Origin: Ditylenchus dipsaci
Lineage: Eukaryota; Nematoda; Chromadorea; Rhabditida; Anguinidae
Length of the DNA stretch: 64,000 bases
NCBI GenBank assembly: GCA_004194705.1
Contig: SADC01000331.1
Location: 1 to 64,000, forward strand
Direction: 5' to 3'
Below the pieces are notes generated by a model. The model worked only from the letters and a program-made list of their open reading frames with translations, did not search any database and was not told the origin of the DNA. Numbering within the stretch: the stretch's first letter is position 1; every line of letters begins with the position of its first letter. The translations under genes and the position numbers were made by a program. This document shows positions 25,601-29,619 of the stretch, in pieces.

Positions 25601-28600
25601 GTTGGGTTTTTTTTAAATGTTTACGGAAAATTTTGGAGAAACTGGGGAATGTTTTCACTTTGAGTGTTGTCTAGTTTTATAAGCAGGGCAATTTGCGTTT
25701 AAGACATATAAATGGGGCTGCACAATTTCTGAATTCTCCATAATCTAGTTTATTAGCAGGGTTTCGATCTGTTGTTTTCAAAAATATTTGTCTTCTTTTC
25801 AGCACCCCAATCCTCTTAAACTTAGTCAAAGTCTTTATTTTGCTTAAAAATGGCAATAAGCACTGAATAAAATGACCCTTTTTCTTCAAAAATACTCAAA
25901 ATGTCACCCCAAAAGTTCGTCCCCGCCTAGAAATCGATATTTTTCACCCTCAATTTTGAGGTCTTTTTCCAGTCGTCTTTGGTTAGTGTGATCCCAAACA
26001 TTGCAAGGATTCCGATTTTACCGGTTTTTTCATTTTTTTGTAAATGGCAACCATTACACAAAAATAATCGCTACTCTCAATATAACGATCACCTAATTTC
26101 AATATGGGAGATTCTTATATCGAAATCGTGGGTCTTTTTAGCAAAACGATTGCTATCTACAAAAACCAGTGGCGAAATCAAAACCCTTGCAACTTTTCAG
26201 ACTAGAACAACTAAAGGCAATTGGTAAAATACTTTGAAATCGGGAGAAAAAGTTTAGACAAGCTTTTTGGGTGATTGTAATATCGAAAGTTGCCTATAGG
26301 GGATGGGACATAACACCGCGGCGACAAAACACCGCCTACGACAAAACACCGCGAGACAAAACACCGCGAGACAAAACACCGCGGCCCAAAACACCGCCTA
26401 CGACAAAACACCGCCGCCAAAACAACTATTTATCTTGAAATCCTTATAAGCCTGGATGCACCTTTTTCTGTTCTAAAACTTACCTGTCTCAGAAATTTGC
26501 GAATGGATGATCTACTGAAAAGACCCTACGCTGCTCTCTCAAACAAGGGCGCAAAGAAGTACGTTCATGAAGGAAGGATGTACGTCAAGAATCGCGATCT
26601 CAAGAGTTCCAACGAAGGCAAAGTTTCGGCAGAATGTGACCAGCAGGCAATAGGCAGCAAAGGAAGAGCTTGGTTCTACGAGGGAGTCCAGTGCATCAAG
26701 TAACTGTGTCTTTCCACAGTTGAACCACAAGGAGTCTCATGTGATTATTAATTGGCTATCCAGAATGCAGCTCGCGGAGAATGGGAGGGTGTCTCGATTG
26801 ATGGGTGCTACTGGCATCTCTGTTCTAACCTATACAAGCATCTAGAACAAGAGGGTCTTTCTGCTAGGTACGATAGCGATGCTCTTTTTGCTCATGAGGT
26901 TTGTCGATATAACTTTCACAGTATCTTTTACTCGATTTTAGTGTCGGAAAATTGTGGCTTTAGCATGTGTTCTCATCTCGCGTCTCAATGAATGCTTTAC
27001 ATCGCTCGAATGCAATCTTCCAGCTTCTTTAAGTCCACTTCTAGATTGGTTTGAGAATTACTATCTTGGTAGTTGTTACGTCAATTAAAATTTTTCTCAT
27101 CTTTGTTTTTCAGGTCCAATTCAAGCTGATGGAGTCCGAAAAACAGCTCGTTTTCCAATTGATTCGTGGAACCTCGTTGAGAGGATTGAAAATGGGGAGA
27201 ACAGGACAAATAACTACGCAGGTAAATTTTCAAGGCTAAAAAAGTTATAAGCTCGTTTATATCAGAAGCTCATCATCAGAAGGTTGCCTGCGAACTGGGG
27301 TTTGTCATCCAAACTTATGGAGAATCATCGATTCAATGAAGGTGGCATTTGATTTTGAAGTGCTTCATGAATTGTTTTATTTGATTTAATTGATTTAGCT
27401 TGTGCAGCGAGGAGTTGACGAGGCTTACAGTGAAATGGTGCTTGGACATGAACCACCAATCAAGCTTAAGAAATACCGAAAGGCGGATGAAAGGATGCTG
27501 GCTATGGTCAAGAAGGCTGTCAAGGCGTGGAAAGAAATTGTCCCCATGGATTATCTGTCGGGTATTGCCTACAACTTCCGAATGGCGCAAGGTCCTTATC
27601 AATTTACTGAAGCACAATAAGAACTAGAATTGTTGATAGTTAATGAACAAGTGCCAGAAGACAAACAGAATCAAGCAGGAGGTAAAATTTTGACATAAAA
27701 TTTGATGCGAATCGAATTTATATGAATATAGATGTGCTAGACCTCGATCAGTCGAACGACCAAGTCATCGTCACACGTTTTGGAATGGACTTGACCAAAA
27801 AGGACCTCAGCAGACTTGAGCCTGGATGTTGGATCAATGACAATCTAGTCAACTTTTATTTGGAGCTCATAAAAGACCGTTCGATCTTAAATTCTCATCT
27901 CCCAAAGGTACTCTTTTCATGATTGATAGTTTGATTAACAAATTTTTGAGCAGGTATTCGTCTACAATACTCAATTCTATGAAATGCTCACAAGAAACCA
28001 GTCTTTTTCCATGAAAGGATGGGGTGACCAAGTAGATATCTTTGAGTGTGACGTTTTGTTGGATTGTCTAAAAATTGTCTAAATGAGGAAATTAGAGTTG
28101 GTCATTAGTTGTTTTGCTGTTATTGTCATTGTTACTAATAAAAAAATTGGAGTTTGTAGGTCTTGTTTGAAGGTCCAAATTGAGTGTGGTGTGAACTGTA
28201 TGATTTGAACTGTTTTTGAACAGGTCGATAACGAGGAAGTGGTTTTAATATTCTGATATCAGTATTGAGCAGAGAAAAATTGCTTTTTTGACTAAAATTG
28301 ATATTTGCGTTTAGATATTTGCAGACAGCTATAAAGTGAGTGTTGAAGAAAAACTAGTTTGCAATTATGATCCAATCAAAAAGTGACAGAACCCGGGTCT
28401 TAAACATCCTGAAGTAGAACAAAAAGCTTCGGAAGACAAAAAAACAGATATAGAAGTCCTTTCACTGAGATCACAGATTGATCTTAGCCCATAACTGGAA
28501 AAATCTAATTCGGCGGTGTTTTGTCGTAGGCGGTGTTTTGGGCCGCGGTGTTTTGTCTCGCGGTGTTTGTCTCGCGGTGTTTTGTCGTAGGCGGTGTTTG

Positions 28601-29619
28601 TCGCCGCGGTGTTATGTCGTATACCCTGCCTATAGCGTCTTTGAGTTCACAATTTGATTACAAACGTTTGAGACTACCTTTTGATCAAAAATTAATTTAT
28701 TAATTTAGTGTGGAATACGTTAAACAATGAGTCATTCCGTTCGTCTACCGTATTTCGTGTAATATAACCCCATCTTTAATAATAAACATTTCCACATCTT
28801 TTATCCATCTACTAATATACTTTTAGTCGTCGACCCTCCAAAACCCCTGTGTCCATTGAATCCGAACCCTGTCAACTGTCCACCTTCTCTCGCCATCCCC
28901 CAAGCACCAGTTGTACTTCATGACTCATCCTTCTGTTCTGCCAGCTCCCGGCCTGGAGATTGCTCCTCACGTACCTGTACCACCTGCTCTTGTTCCACTT
29001 GTCCAGCCGATAGTTCTATAATTTCTACAGACCAACCATCAAGTGTCACAGAAGAGTCACTGGACTGCAGTTCTCGGTCTTCGCAAGTGTCCTCTTCGGA
29101 CTCTTCCACCGTAACCGCTGGTTCCGGCTCCCACCGACCGTTGCTAGCAGCTACTAGAGCCCCTTCCACATCAACCCTTTGCTGTCCTAACCTGCAGCAC
29201 TCCAGCATGAGCACTTTGCAAGCCAGCAGCCGTCCAGACTTGAGCAGTCGCCGATCCGATTATTTCCAAGGTCAAGCTGTTATGTCCCCTTCCAGGTCCA
29301 ATCCCAGCATCTACAAGCCAATACCCACAGAAGTGCCTAGAGTTCCACCTTTGAAAATAAGTGGAAATTATTATAAAGACAAAAAAAGTAGTTTGAGTCC
29401 ACCCCTGTTGGGTGCTGGAGATACTTGGGTGAACAGGACGAGAACCAAATCTGGAGATGCCCCTGCTGTGCCTTCTTCTAGATCTATATACGAGAATTGA
29501 ACTTAAGAAATGGAGATATGTTAATGAGAAGACCTAGTCAAGCACCACCTTTGCAACCATCAGGTAGTGGAAGGTTGAGGAAACACGAAGACTTCACTCC
29601 GCTCGAGACAGCCATGTGA
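264..29619 (+). CDS. bark: bark beetle/Anakonda-like tricellular junction receptor, multi-exon, 5' incomplete
   Basis: About 31 exons can be chained on the plus strand into one large type I membrane protein: parallel beta-helix repeats, SRCR domain, more beta-helix, CUB domain, more beta-helix, C-type lectin domain, one transmembrane segment and a cytoplasmic tail. This order is that of the Drosophila Bark beetle/Anakonda protein, which organises tricellular septate junctions in epithelia. The signal peptide and first repeats lie upstream of the window. Exons are short (29-583 bp) and most introns are 45-100 bp, but six are 0.7-10.8 kb and filled with repeats. The 10.8-kb intron (14252-25017) contains an antisense GBF1 fragment and the 3.2-kb one (25601-28826) a Mutator-like element. 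About 15 exons need a one-base shift to keep the conserved frame, mostly before 5.5 kb and between 11.9 and 13.3 kb. Family assignment is secure. Whether the locus is functional depends on whether those shifts are assembly errors. Confidence 0.88.
762..1205. repeat. bark intron with GGTCCGACAC-type internal module of the pogo-like MITE family
   Basis: The stretch 840-990 resembles the internal segment shared by several inverted-repeat elements of this window (tandem blocks GGTCC..ACTTTTTTT, CAGTC.AGTCCCAAATATCG, and GATTCCG-like). No clear termini remain, so it is an old copy or fragment. No gene is seen. Confidence 0.55.
1653..2361. repeat. bark intron with palindrome 2070-2257
   Basis: 2070-2257 is an inverted repeat with arms of about 90 bp. 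The inner arms contain GACACTTCTCTTTCGTC and its complement, and the outer arms contain ATGGTTTTTGCGCG..GGCATGTGCG and its degenerate complement. 1740-1920 has scattered GACCGGCCATTTTCC-type short palindromes. No coding. Confidence 0.75.
2362..4005 (+). CDS. bark: bark exons: beta-helix end and start of second repeat unit
   Basis: Exons are read at 2362-2570, 2620-2652, 2711-2868, 3369-3442, 3522-3667, 3769-3884 and 3937-4005. The first carries YVDMWPRSFAVGVFG and VDIHFNRF. The next pair joins as MDFEVVAGCN to PAIDSMNVTHNW. Then come RIFDLDDWNIYTISDFSPYY and ELFINFWWHPQK. 3769-3884 encodes DLTIMPNATLTIERNVEV and NVRILVLGNLIADG, the segment that opens each repeat unit in this family, followed by ISFKPINATEYAQSLGR. 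Single-base shifts are needed near 2440, 2765, 3570, 3640 and 3830. The intron at 2653-2710 was chosen because it joins the two conserved strings in frame. Confidence 0.75.
2869..3368. other. bark intron, no recognisable feature
   Basis: A 500-bp AT-rich intron between the DDWNI and TISDF exons. I see no transposon ends, RNA gene or convincing coding potential. Confidence 0.6.
4042..4530. mobile_element. MITE with CAGGGTGGCCCAAAAAA ends in a bark intron
   Basis: The element begins TACAGGGTGGCCCAAAAAA at about 4042 and ends TTTTTTGGGCCACCCTGTA at about 4530, so the TA on both sides fits a Tc1/mariner-type target duplication. The two ends also share an imperfect AACCTGAAATTTTT / AAAAATTTTCAGATTTTTTC inner repeat. 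About 490 bp with no transposase, so non-autonomous. Confidence 0.85.
4789..5447 (+). CDS. bark: bark exons: SRCR domain
   Basis: Exons are 4789-4953, 5006-5197, 5241-5299 and 5358-5447. After a basic linker (YWSRYRRRDRLSNLDARF) and HDDIFRQFPELKRENP, the SRCR domain reads LLELYNATTGETVASCDRFF, VVCRELGYPSQNVYHWLTPR, WDFNPKINIVK and ECRGNEPRLDKCQ. The VCRELGY and ECRGNE..L..C motifs are SRCR hallmarks with their cysteines conserved. Two shifts are required: one at a G run near 5106, and one near 5405 between the KITWN segment and ECRGNEP. SRCR domains are extracellular ligand-binding modules. In this family one lies between beta-helix blocks. Confidence 0.85.
5890..6270. mobile_element. pogo-like MITE, left part, with internal GGGTCCGACAC module
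   Basis: Starts CATACAGTCGAACCTTCATA at about 5924, contains direct ATATAACATAA repeats and the internal module GGTCCGACACTTTTTT...CCCAAATATCGCAAGGATTCCG. A mirrored end TATGTTATATAAAGGTTCGA..CTGTATG lies at 8695-8721, so the pieces may be two halves of one element split by the 2.3-kb nest at 6271-8612. Confidence 0.65.
6271..8612. mobile_element. nest of elements in a bark intron: GTATCTTATAACGAGG outer repeat containing a Harbinger remnant
   Basis: The outer ends are ACAGTCAAACCTCGTTATAA at 6271 and its inverted complement ending near 8612, each followed by several GTATCTTATA-type direct repeats. Within it, a second pair of ends (GTTCACAATRGAAGACTGCA at 6569 and inverted at 8372-8399) delimits an inserted element with further internal copies of GACTGCAGTCGCCAC and its relatives at 6640-6760 and 8230-8390. 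That element contains the transposase remnant at 7630-8080 and, at 7080-7450, a patch with GTCAATTCGTCCA repeats. At least three insertions are stacked here. Confidence 0.75.
7630..8080 (-). pseudogene. PIF/Harbinger transposase C-terminal remnant
   Basis: On the minus strand about 8000-7865 reads YRVLLKPLETKISNTDNIIK then ACLALHNFN, matching the FRIFLKPI...DN(I/L)(I/V)KACCLLHNF block near the end of Harbinger DDE nucleases. After an intron (about 7815-7860), 7815-7650 reads EQIEGLLSAAPDSNYVTQDG, IQQKLMEYFNGAGSVEWQEE, RIGW and a stop. The EYFN..G.V.WQ ending is common in invertebrate Harbinger proteins. The upstream catalytic residues are not visible, so this is a fragment. Confidence 0.75.
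8809..10460 (+). CDS. bark: bark exons: second beta-helix block
   Basis: Exons 8809-8980, 9043-9188 and 10349-10460 are intact and in frame with each other. The first continues the SRCR cysteine pattern (WQCMDNEHYNYIHC) and then reads NWGGITFA, a conserved strand of the family. The second encodes LRNVEIVGGGHSHNDS and PIVENVNVTNSSMHAVQ. The third encodes NNLIFNKLNISDNHGQGI. These are regular N-rich parallel beta-helix rungs. The preceding intron (5448-8808) is enlarged by nested transposons, and the one at 9189-10348 holds a short inverted-repeat element and a tRNA-like sequence. Confidence 0.9.
9597..10045. mobile_element. MITE with CAGTGTTTCGATG ends
   Basis: Ends ATCAGTGTTTCGATG (9596) and CATCGAAACACTGAT (ending about 10043) are exact inverted copies. 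The left half has GTGAGGGAGAGTGAGTGAGA repeated twice with inverted matches. The right half has the GAACATAGGGCAGAACGCC segment and its inverted copy (9785-9845 and 9965-9998), which also occurs at 42330-42420 and 43640-43690. The CAGTG start suggests a hAT-type non-autonomous element. Confidence 0.8.
10083..10172 (+). other. tRNA-Ala-like sequence (AGC), probable SINE head or tRNA pseudogene
   Basis: TAGCTCAGTGGTAAAGCG matches an A box and D arm. TCCGC-TTAGCGT-GCGGA forms a perfect anticodon stem with AGC in the loop. The T arm is poor (GGGTTCAGTCACTACC) and about 20 extra bases lie before it, so a working tRNA is unlikely. It lies in a bark intron. Confidence 0.55.
10514..10996 (+). CDS. 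bark: bark exons: CUB-like domain
   Basis: Two exons (10514-10701 and 10759-10996) join in frame across a 57-bp intron. The product begins LDICASGKSVTVEARILLFY, continues YALDCVKVFKS and RPLAFRFLQVNLYG, and ends with LHLRATAADGEYGFMAEIAT. The alternating hydrophobic strands, the paired cysteines and the terminal GF.A.I strand fit a CUB-type beta sandwich, which is where the family places its CUB domain. No frameshift is seen here. Confidence 0.88.
11215..11620. repeat. 400-bp palindrome in a bark intron
   Basis: The left arm starts GAAAACACCCGTCAAAATGT and the right arm ends with its complement at about 11620. The two arms align over about 180 bases each, around a centre near 11400. Just outside, 11700-11750 carries AGTAAATCGGCCATGCTGAA, the flank motif also found beside palindromes at 20290, 56770-56980 and 58210. 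Confidence 0.85.
11852..13261 (+). CDS. bark: bark exons: third beta-helix block, including a 29-bp microexon
   Basis: Exons are 11852-12047, 12099-12127, 12392-12526, 12657-12795, 12877-13043 and 13096-13261. Diagnostic strings are IAIRNTRFLKNDRGALLYRN, NNGYFLYGNISTSAQAVEMH, LLIFRANALRHNQGGLLV, AFIKNSNSTIAAFVGNNYQ, MSANFTRNLFSNNVGLHTI, SDSQTFEYNFFENNLALGHG and FYHNVFNDPLNPYELTT. The 29-bp exon at 12099-12127 is needed to keep LLIFRANALR joined to HNQGG. A basic RRPKRQ stretch before 13043 resembles a proprotein-cleavage site. Frameshifts occur near 11976, 12470 and 13170. For the 12877 exon I used the acceptor after GTTCAG because it restores AGYAMDGHSR in frame. Confidence 0.85.
12143..12350. 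mobile_element. short MITE with CAGGCTCCCAGA ends
   Basis: Begins CCAGGCTCCCAGA and ends TCTGGGAGCCCTG, with AAAAATAAGGACA repeated inside both ends in inverted order. About 205 bp, in the intron after the 29-bp bark exon. Resembles non-autonomous hAT elements. Confidence 0.75.
13318..13605. repeat. degenerate inverted repeat in a bark intron
   Basis: TTCCAGGGCTGTAACTTTTT near 13321 is mirrored imperfectly by AAAAAGTTACAGTCATTTT and CCAATG/CATTGG-type bases near 13575-13600. No coding. Confidence 0.5.
13633..14251 (+). CDS. bark: bark exons: C-type lectin-like domain
   Basis: Three intact exons (13633-13790, 13839-14068, 14119-14251) encode the last beta-helix turn (DARQNYWGYPGTPGVA), a spacer (RIRDQADYSYLIPVDYLPV) and a complete C-type lectin-like domain. 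The latter starts DCPAGWFQVGNEEFKSCF, has the helix TYADAVEMCQEIGAFLPIL and ends QCGWMSSRT, EQNCNNLLPFVCEK. The six cysteines and the WI..V strand are in place. The calcium-binding EPN/QPD and WND signatures are absent, so carbohydrate binding is not implied. This is the best-preserved part of the gene, with no shift in 521 coding bases. Confidence 0.93.
14290..14535. mobile_element. MITE with TTAA..GGGGCATACCA ends at the 5' part of the large bark intron
   Basis: CTTAAGGGGGCATACCAGCG at 14293 and TGGTATGCCCCTTTAAG ending about 14531 are inverted copies flanked by TTAA. The rest of 14540-15350 shows no gene. It contains AT-rich sequence upstream of the antisense GBF1 stop codon. Confidence 0.7.
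15835..16562. repeat. 725-bp palindrome with GC-rich core, inserted in the GBF1 fragment
   Basis: Outer arms begin GGCGCTAGTAGCAAACACCC and end near GAGCTGGGGGTATTCGCTAT. Inner arms carry CTCAAAAAGTTGATTTTTGG and its complement, then TGGGTGTGCGCATCTCAACC and GAGATGCGCGCACTCACTTA. The core contains CCAAGCCCCCTGCGCC. It sits exactly where the middle of GBF1 should be. Related copies are at 17978-18650, 20640-21060 and 63520-64000. Confidence 0.88.
17021..17909 (-). CDS. GBF1: Sec7 catalytic region of the GBF1 fragment
   Basis: Three exons (17909-17494, 17432-17284, 17240-17021) with introns of 61 and 43 bp hold most of the Sec7 domain. It begins with the pre-Sec7 helix IRRRRSKQLIIEATHIFN and continues VAKWLRQNPYLDK, ADILKCYIFSIPLANTRLDK, ALRLLIETFRLPSESAEISK, PFEHVDAAFTLSYAIIMLNV and DQHNPQVRKNQLPMTLEAFK. 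The FRLPGE motif that carries the catalytic glutamate finger appears as FRLPSE, so the glutamate is kept while the preceding Gly is Ser. The DAAFTLSYAIIMLN helix and its DQHN motif, which contact Arf, are intact. The catalytic core therefore looks conserved although the gene around it is broken. Confidence 0.85.
17978..18650. repeat. 670-bp palindrome in a GBF1 intron, same family
   Basis: The left arm contains CTTGACTTTACTTGACCCC and GACCCACTTTTGATGACAAT, mirrored at 18558-18620 next to a 14-base G run. The GC-rich core CCAAGCCCCCTGCGCCCCCG with its inverted partner lies at 18425-18475. The left part (18060-18260) holds a module found inverted at 20800-21020 and direct at 63565-63780. Confidence 0.88.
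18660..18970. repeat. GGCGCC-rich imperfect inverted repeat
   Basis: GGCGCCGGCGCCCAAAATTC and GGTCGGCACTGGCGCCCATT on one side face GACGGCGCCCTTAAATTTTT and GGCGCCGATTTTTGGGTGCC on the other. Much more GC-rich than its surroundings. Lies in the GBF1 intron 17910-19380. Confidence 0.6.
20063..21180. repeat. repeat cluster upstream of the GBF1 fragment
   Basis: 20149-20330 is a palindrome (GGTCGATTTAAAAAACTGGT and complement) with the GCTGAACACGAATCC flank. 20495-20635 is another (GATTGAGCGG / CCGATAGGCTTAATCGCTCAGAATTCC mirrored). 20640-20720 and 20800-21060 are inverted pieces of the GC-core palindrome family. No DCB-region exon of GBF1 could be found here. Confidence 0.75.
21181..21290 (+). 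repeat. tRNA-like SINE head with perfect B box
   Basis: GTTGGTGTAGTGCCTTACG gives an A-box-like segment and CTGGTTCGAATCCGG a perfect B box able to form a T arm, followed by an A-rich AAATAAATAAAAAATTAG stretch. This arrangement fits a tRNA-derived SINE. It is followed at 21290-21530 by an inverted repeat rich in CACTCTCACTCTGACTTTGG. Confidence 0.6.
21926..22176. mobile_element. MITE with TACCGTATTTC ends
   Basis: CATACCGTATTTCTTTTAAT at 21922 and its complement at about 22178 enclose AAGCGGGCAGTC and GCATACTCGCTTATTAG as inner arms. About 255 bp and no coding. Same terminal 11 bases as the element at the left edge of the window. Confidence 0.8.
22358..22640. repeat. CAGTTGAACCTC repeat with ATTAACATAC tandem units and adjacent B-box-like sequence
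   Basis: TACAGTTGAACCTCTCATTA begins a run of about seven CATTAACATAC-type units (22370-22505). The end GTATGTTTGAATTGGCGGGC is joined to GGAGACGGCAATGGCCCTTT, a half copy of the TTAA-ended palindrome seen at 46443 and 62353. CACAGGTTCGACTACC at 22610 is B-box-like. Confidence 0.6.
23135..24651 (+). mobile_element. degenerate hAT transposon with BED finger
   Basis: Inverted ends TAGAGTTGCTGAA (23135) and its complement ending at 24651 are flanked by 8-bp sequences ATCAGAAT and ATCGGCAT, which agree at six positions and look like an aged hAT target duplication. Inside, on the plus strand, a BED zinc finger reads CKSCQDRYAVHPDRMERHLK (about 23425-23484) with the last Cys in the next exon. A later stretch reads SEDFWSDVKDVDKMLVPLAN (about 23862-23925), and 24140-24380 reads DAAHLLDLLEPSDRGQSL, all typical of hAT transposases. 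Frames are interrupted and the hATC dimerisation motif was not found. Both subterminal regions carry GGTCATATGACC-type palindromes. Confidence 0.82.
25018..25600 (+). CDS. bark: bark exon: transmembrane segment and juxtamembrane cytoplasmic region
   Basis: A 583-bp exon completes the glycine codon left open at 14251 and reads GTKPYQEPVMWRKD, then the hydrophobic segment IIFAVCFIMILLLLLCILAL, then the basic stop-transfer and cytoplasmic sequence ACRKSVKRKENFIKRKQFVR. The tail continues in a low-complexity region rich in S, T, N and P, with a cysteine cluster (CCATSKK, CCSDSLC). The donor after CCACCAAG (25600) leaves two bases that pair with the acceptor at 28826. The upstream intron is 10.8 kb and contains an antisense gene fragment. 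Confidence 0.92.
25601..26299. repeat. bark intron flank of the MULE: older pogo-like repeat
   Basis: 25918-26040 carries the module GTTCGTCCCCGCCTAG, TTTTTCCAGTC, TCCCAAACATTGCAAGGATTCCG. 26060-26130 has ATATAACGATCACC-type units. Its continuation after the MULE is at 28636-28700. No gene. Confidence 0.6.
26310..26425 (+). repeat. Left terminal array of ACAAAACACCGC units
   Basis: About seven copies of ACAAAACACCGC or a one-base variant, separated by 0-6 bases such as CTACG, GAG and GGC. The reverse complement of the array, in the same order of spacers, is at 28510-28615. It forms the left end of the Mutator-like element. Confidence 0.9.
26480..27620 (+). CDS. MULE transposase remnant with FLYWCH-like N-terminus
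   Basis: 26497-26703 encodes DDLLKRPYAALSNKG, KKYVHEGRMYVKNRD and SAECDQQ, resembling a FLYWCH zinc finger in which the usual WRC is replaced and some metal ligands are not evident. 26752 to about 27055 (with a small intron near 26903-26942) reads SIDGCYWHLCSNLYKHLEQE and FRKIVALACVLISRLNE, the region around the transposase C/H motif. Further exons at 27115-27221, 27270-27340 and 27400-27620 give ARFPIDSWNLVERIENGENR, TNNYA and a C-terminal tail. The W-N-x-x-x-R-x-x-x-G--RTNN string is diagnostic of animal MULE transposases. Sequence between 26703 and 26752 is too short to hold the first catalytic aspartates, indicating an internal deletion. Exon limits are approximate. Confidence 0.8.
27722..28080 (+). 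pseudogene. Ulp1/SENP-like (C48) protease fragment carried by the MULE
   Basis: An open stretch beginning near 27722 and continuing after a small intron (about 27907-27954) reads MDLTKKDLSRLEPGCWINDN, LVNFYLELIKDRSI, KVFVYNTQFYEMLTR and DQVDIFECD. Ulp1/SENP SUMO proteases begin their catalytic domain in just this way (L.pg.WLND..I.FYL.L). The frame stops before the His, Asp and Cys of the catalytic triad, so the domain is truncated here. MULEs that carry Ulp1-like domains are known from plants (Kaonashi type) and from other eukaryotes. This fragment lies inside the same terminal repeats as the MULE transposase. Confidence 0.72.
28510..28615 (-). repeat. Right terminal array of ACAAAACACCGC units (inverted)
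   Basis: Reads GCGGTGTTTTGTCGTAGGC and similar on the plus strand. It is the mirror of the left array, including the unusual GGGCC and CTCGC spacers, and two units have lost a T. It is the right end of the Mutator-like element. Confidence 0.9.
28827..29619 (+). CDS. bark: bark terminal exon: Ser/Pro/Cys-rich cytoplasmic tail
   Basis: The acceptor TTTTAG at 28826 follows a polypyrimidine tract. The splice-predicted frame starts SRRPSKTPVSIESEPCQL and meets a stop at about 28918. A second frame is open from about 28829 to 29500 (Ser-rich, ending TKSGDAPAVPSSRSIYEN). The first frame is open again from about 29482 and ends GSGRLRKHEDFTPLETAM at 29619. One gain and one loss of a base would give a single tail of about 260 residues ending in T-A-M, which fits a PDZ-binding C-terminus. 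I favour the longer tail, but the alternative is that the protein ends early. AATAAA at 29925 is a candidate poly(A) signal. Confidence 0.6.

Larger units (their letters stand above)
26300..28626 (+). mobile_element. Mutator-like element with tandem-repeat TIRs, MULE transposase and Ulp1 protease fragment
   Basis: The element lies in a bark intron and is bounded by an exact 9-bp direct repeat, TGCCTATAG, at 26291-26299 and 28627-28635. Nine-bp target duplications are typical of Mutator. The ends are inverted (GGGNATNCGACATAACACCG-type) and consist of five to seven copies of a 12-bp unit, ACAAAACACCGC, interspersed with short spacers (26310-26425 and, inverted, 28510-28615). Inside are spliced plus-strand coding remnants: a FLYWCH-like region, the C-terminal half of a MULE transposase and a Ulp1/C48 protease N-terminal half. 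The first part of the transposase catalytic domain appears deleted, so the copy is unlikely to be autonomous. It is itself inserted in an older inverted-repeat element. Confidence 0.88.

Noticed and set aside
26310..26425. CRISPR-like array of ACAAAACACCGC
   Set aside because: The units are 12 bp with spacers of 0-6 bp, mirrored at the other end of a transposon, in a eukaryotic intron. No cas genes.
28918..29214. 98-residue acidic open frame on the minus strand
   Set aside because: It is the antisense of the Ser/Cys-rich bark tail exon. Glu/Val-rich antisense frames are expected from such composition.
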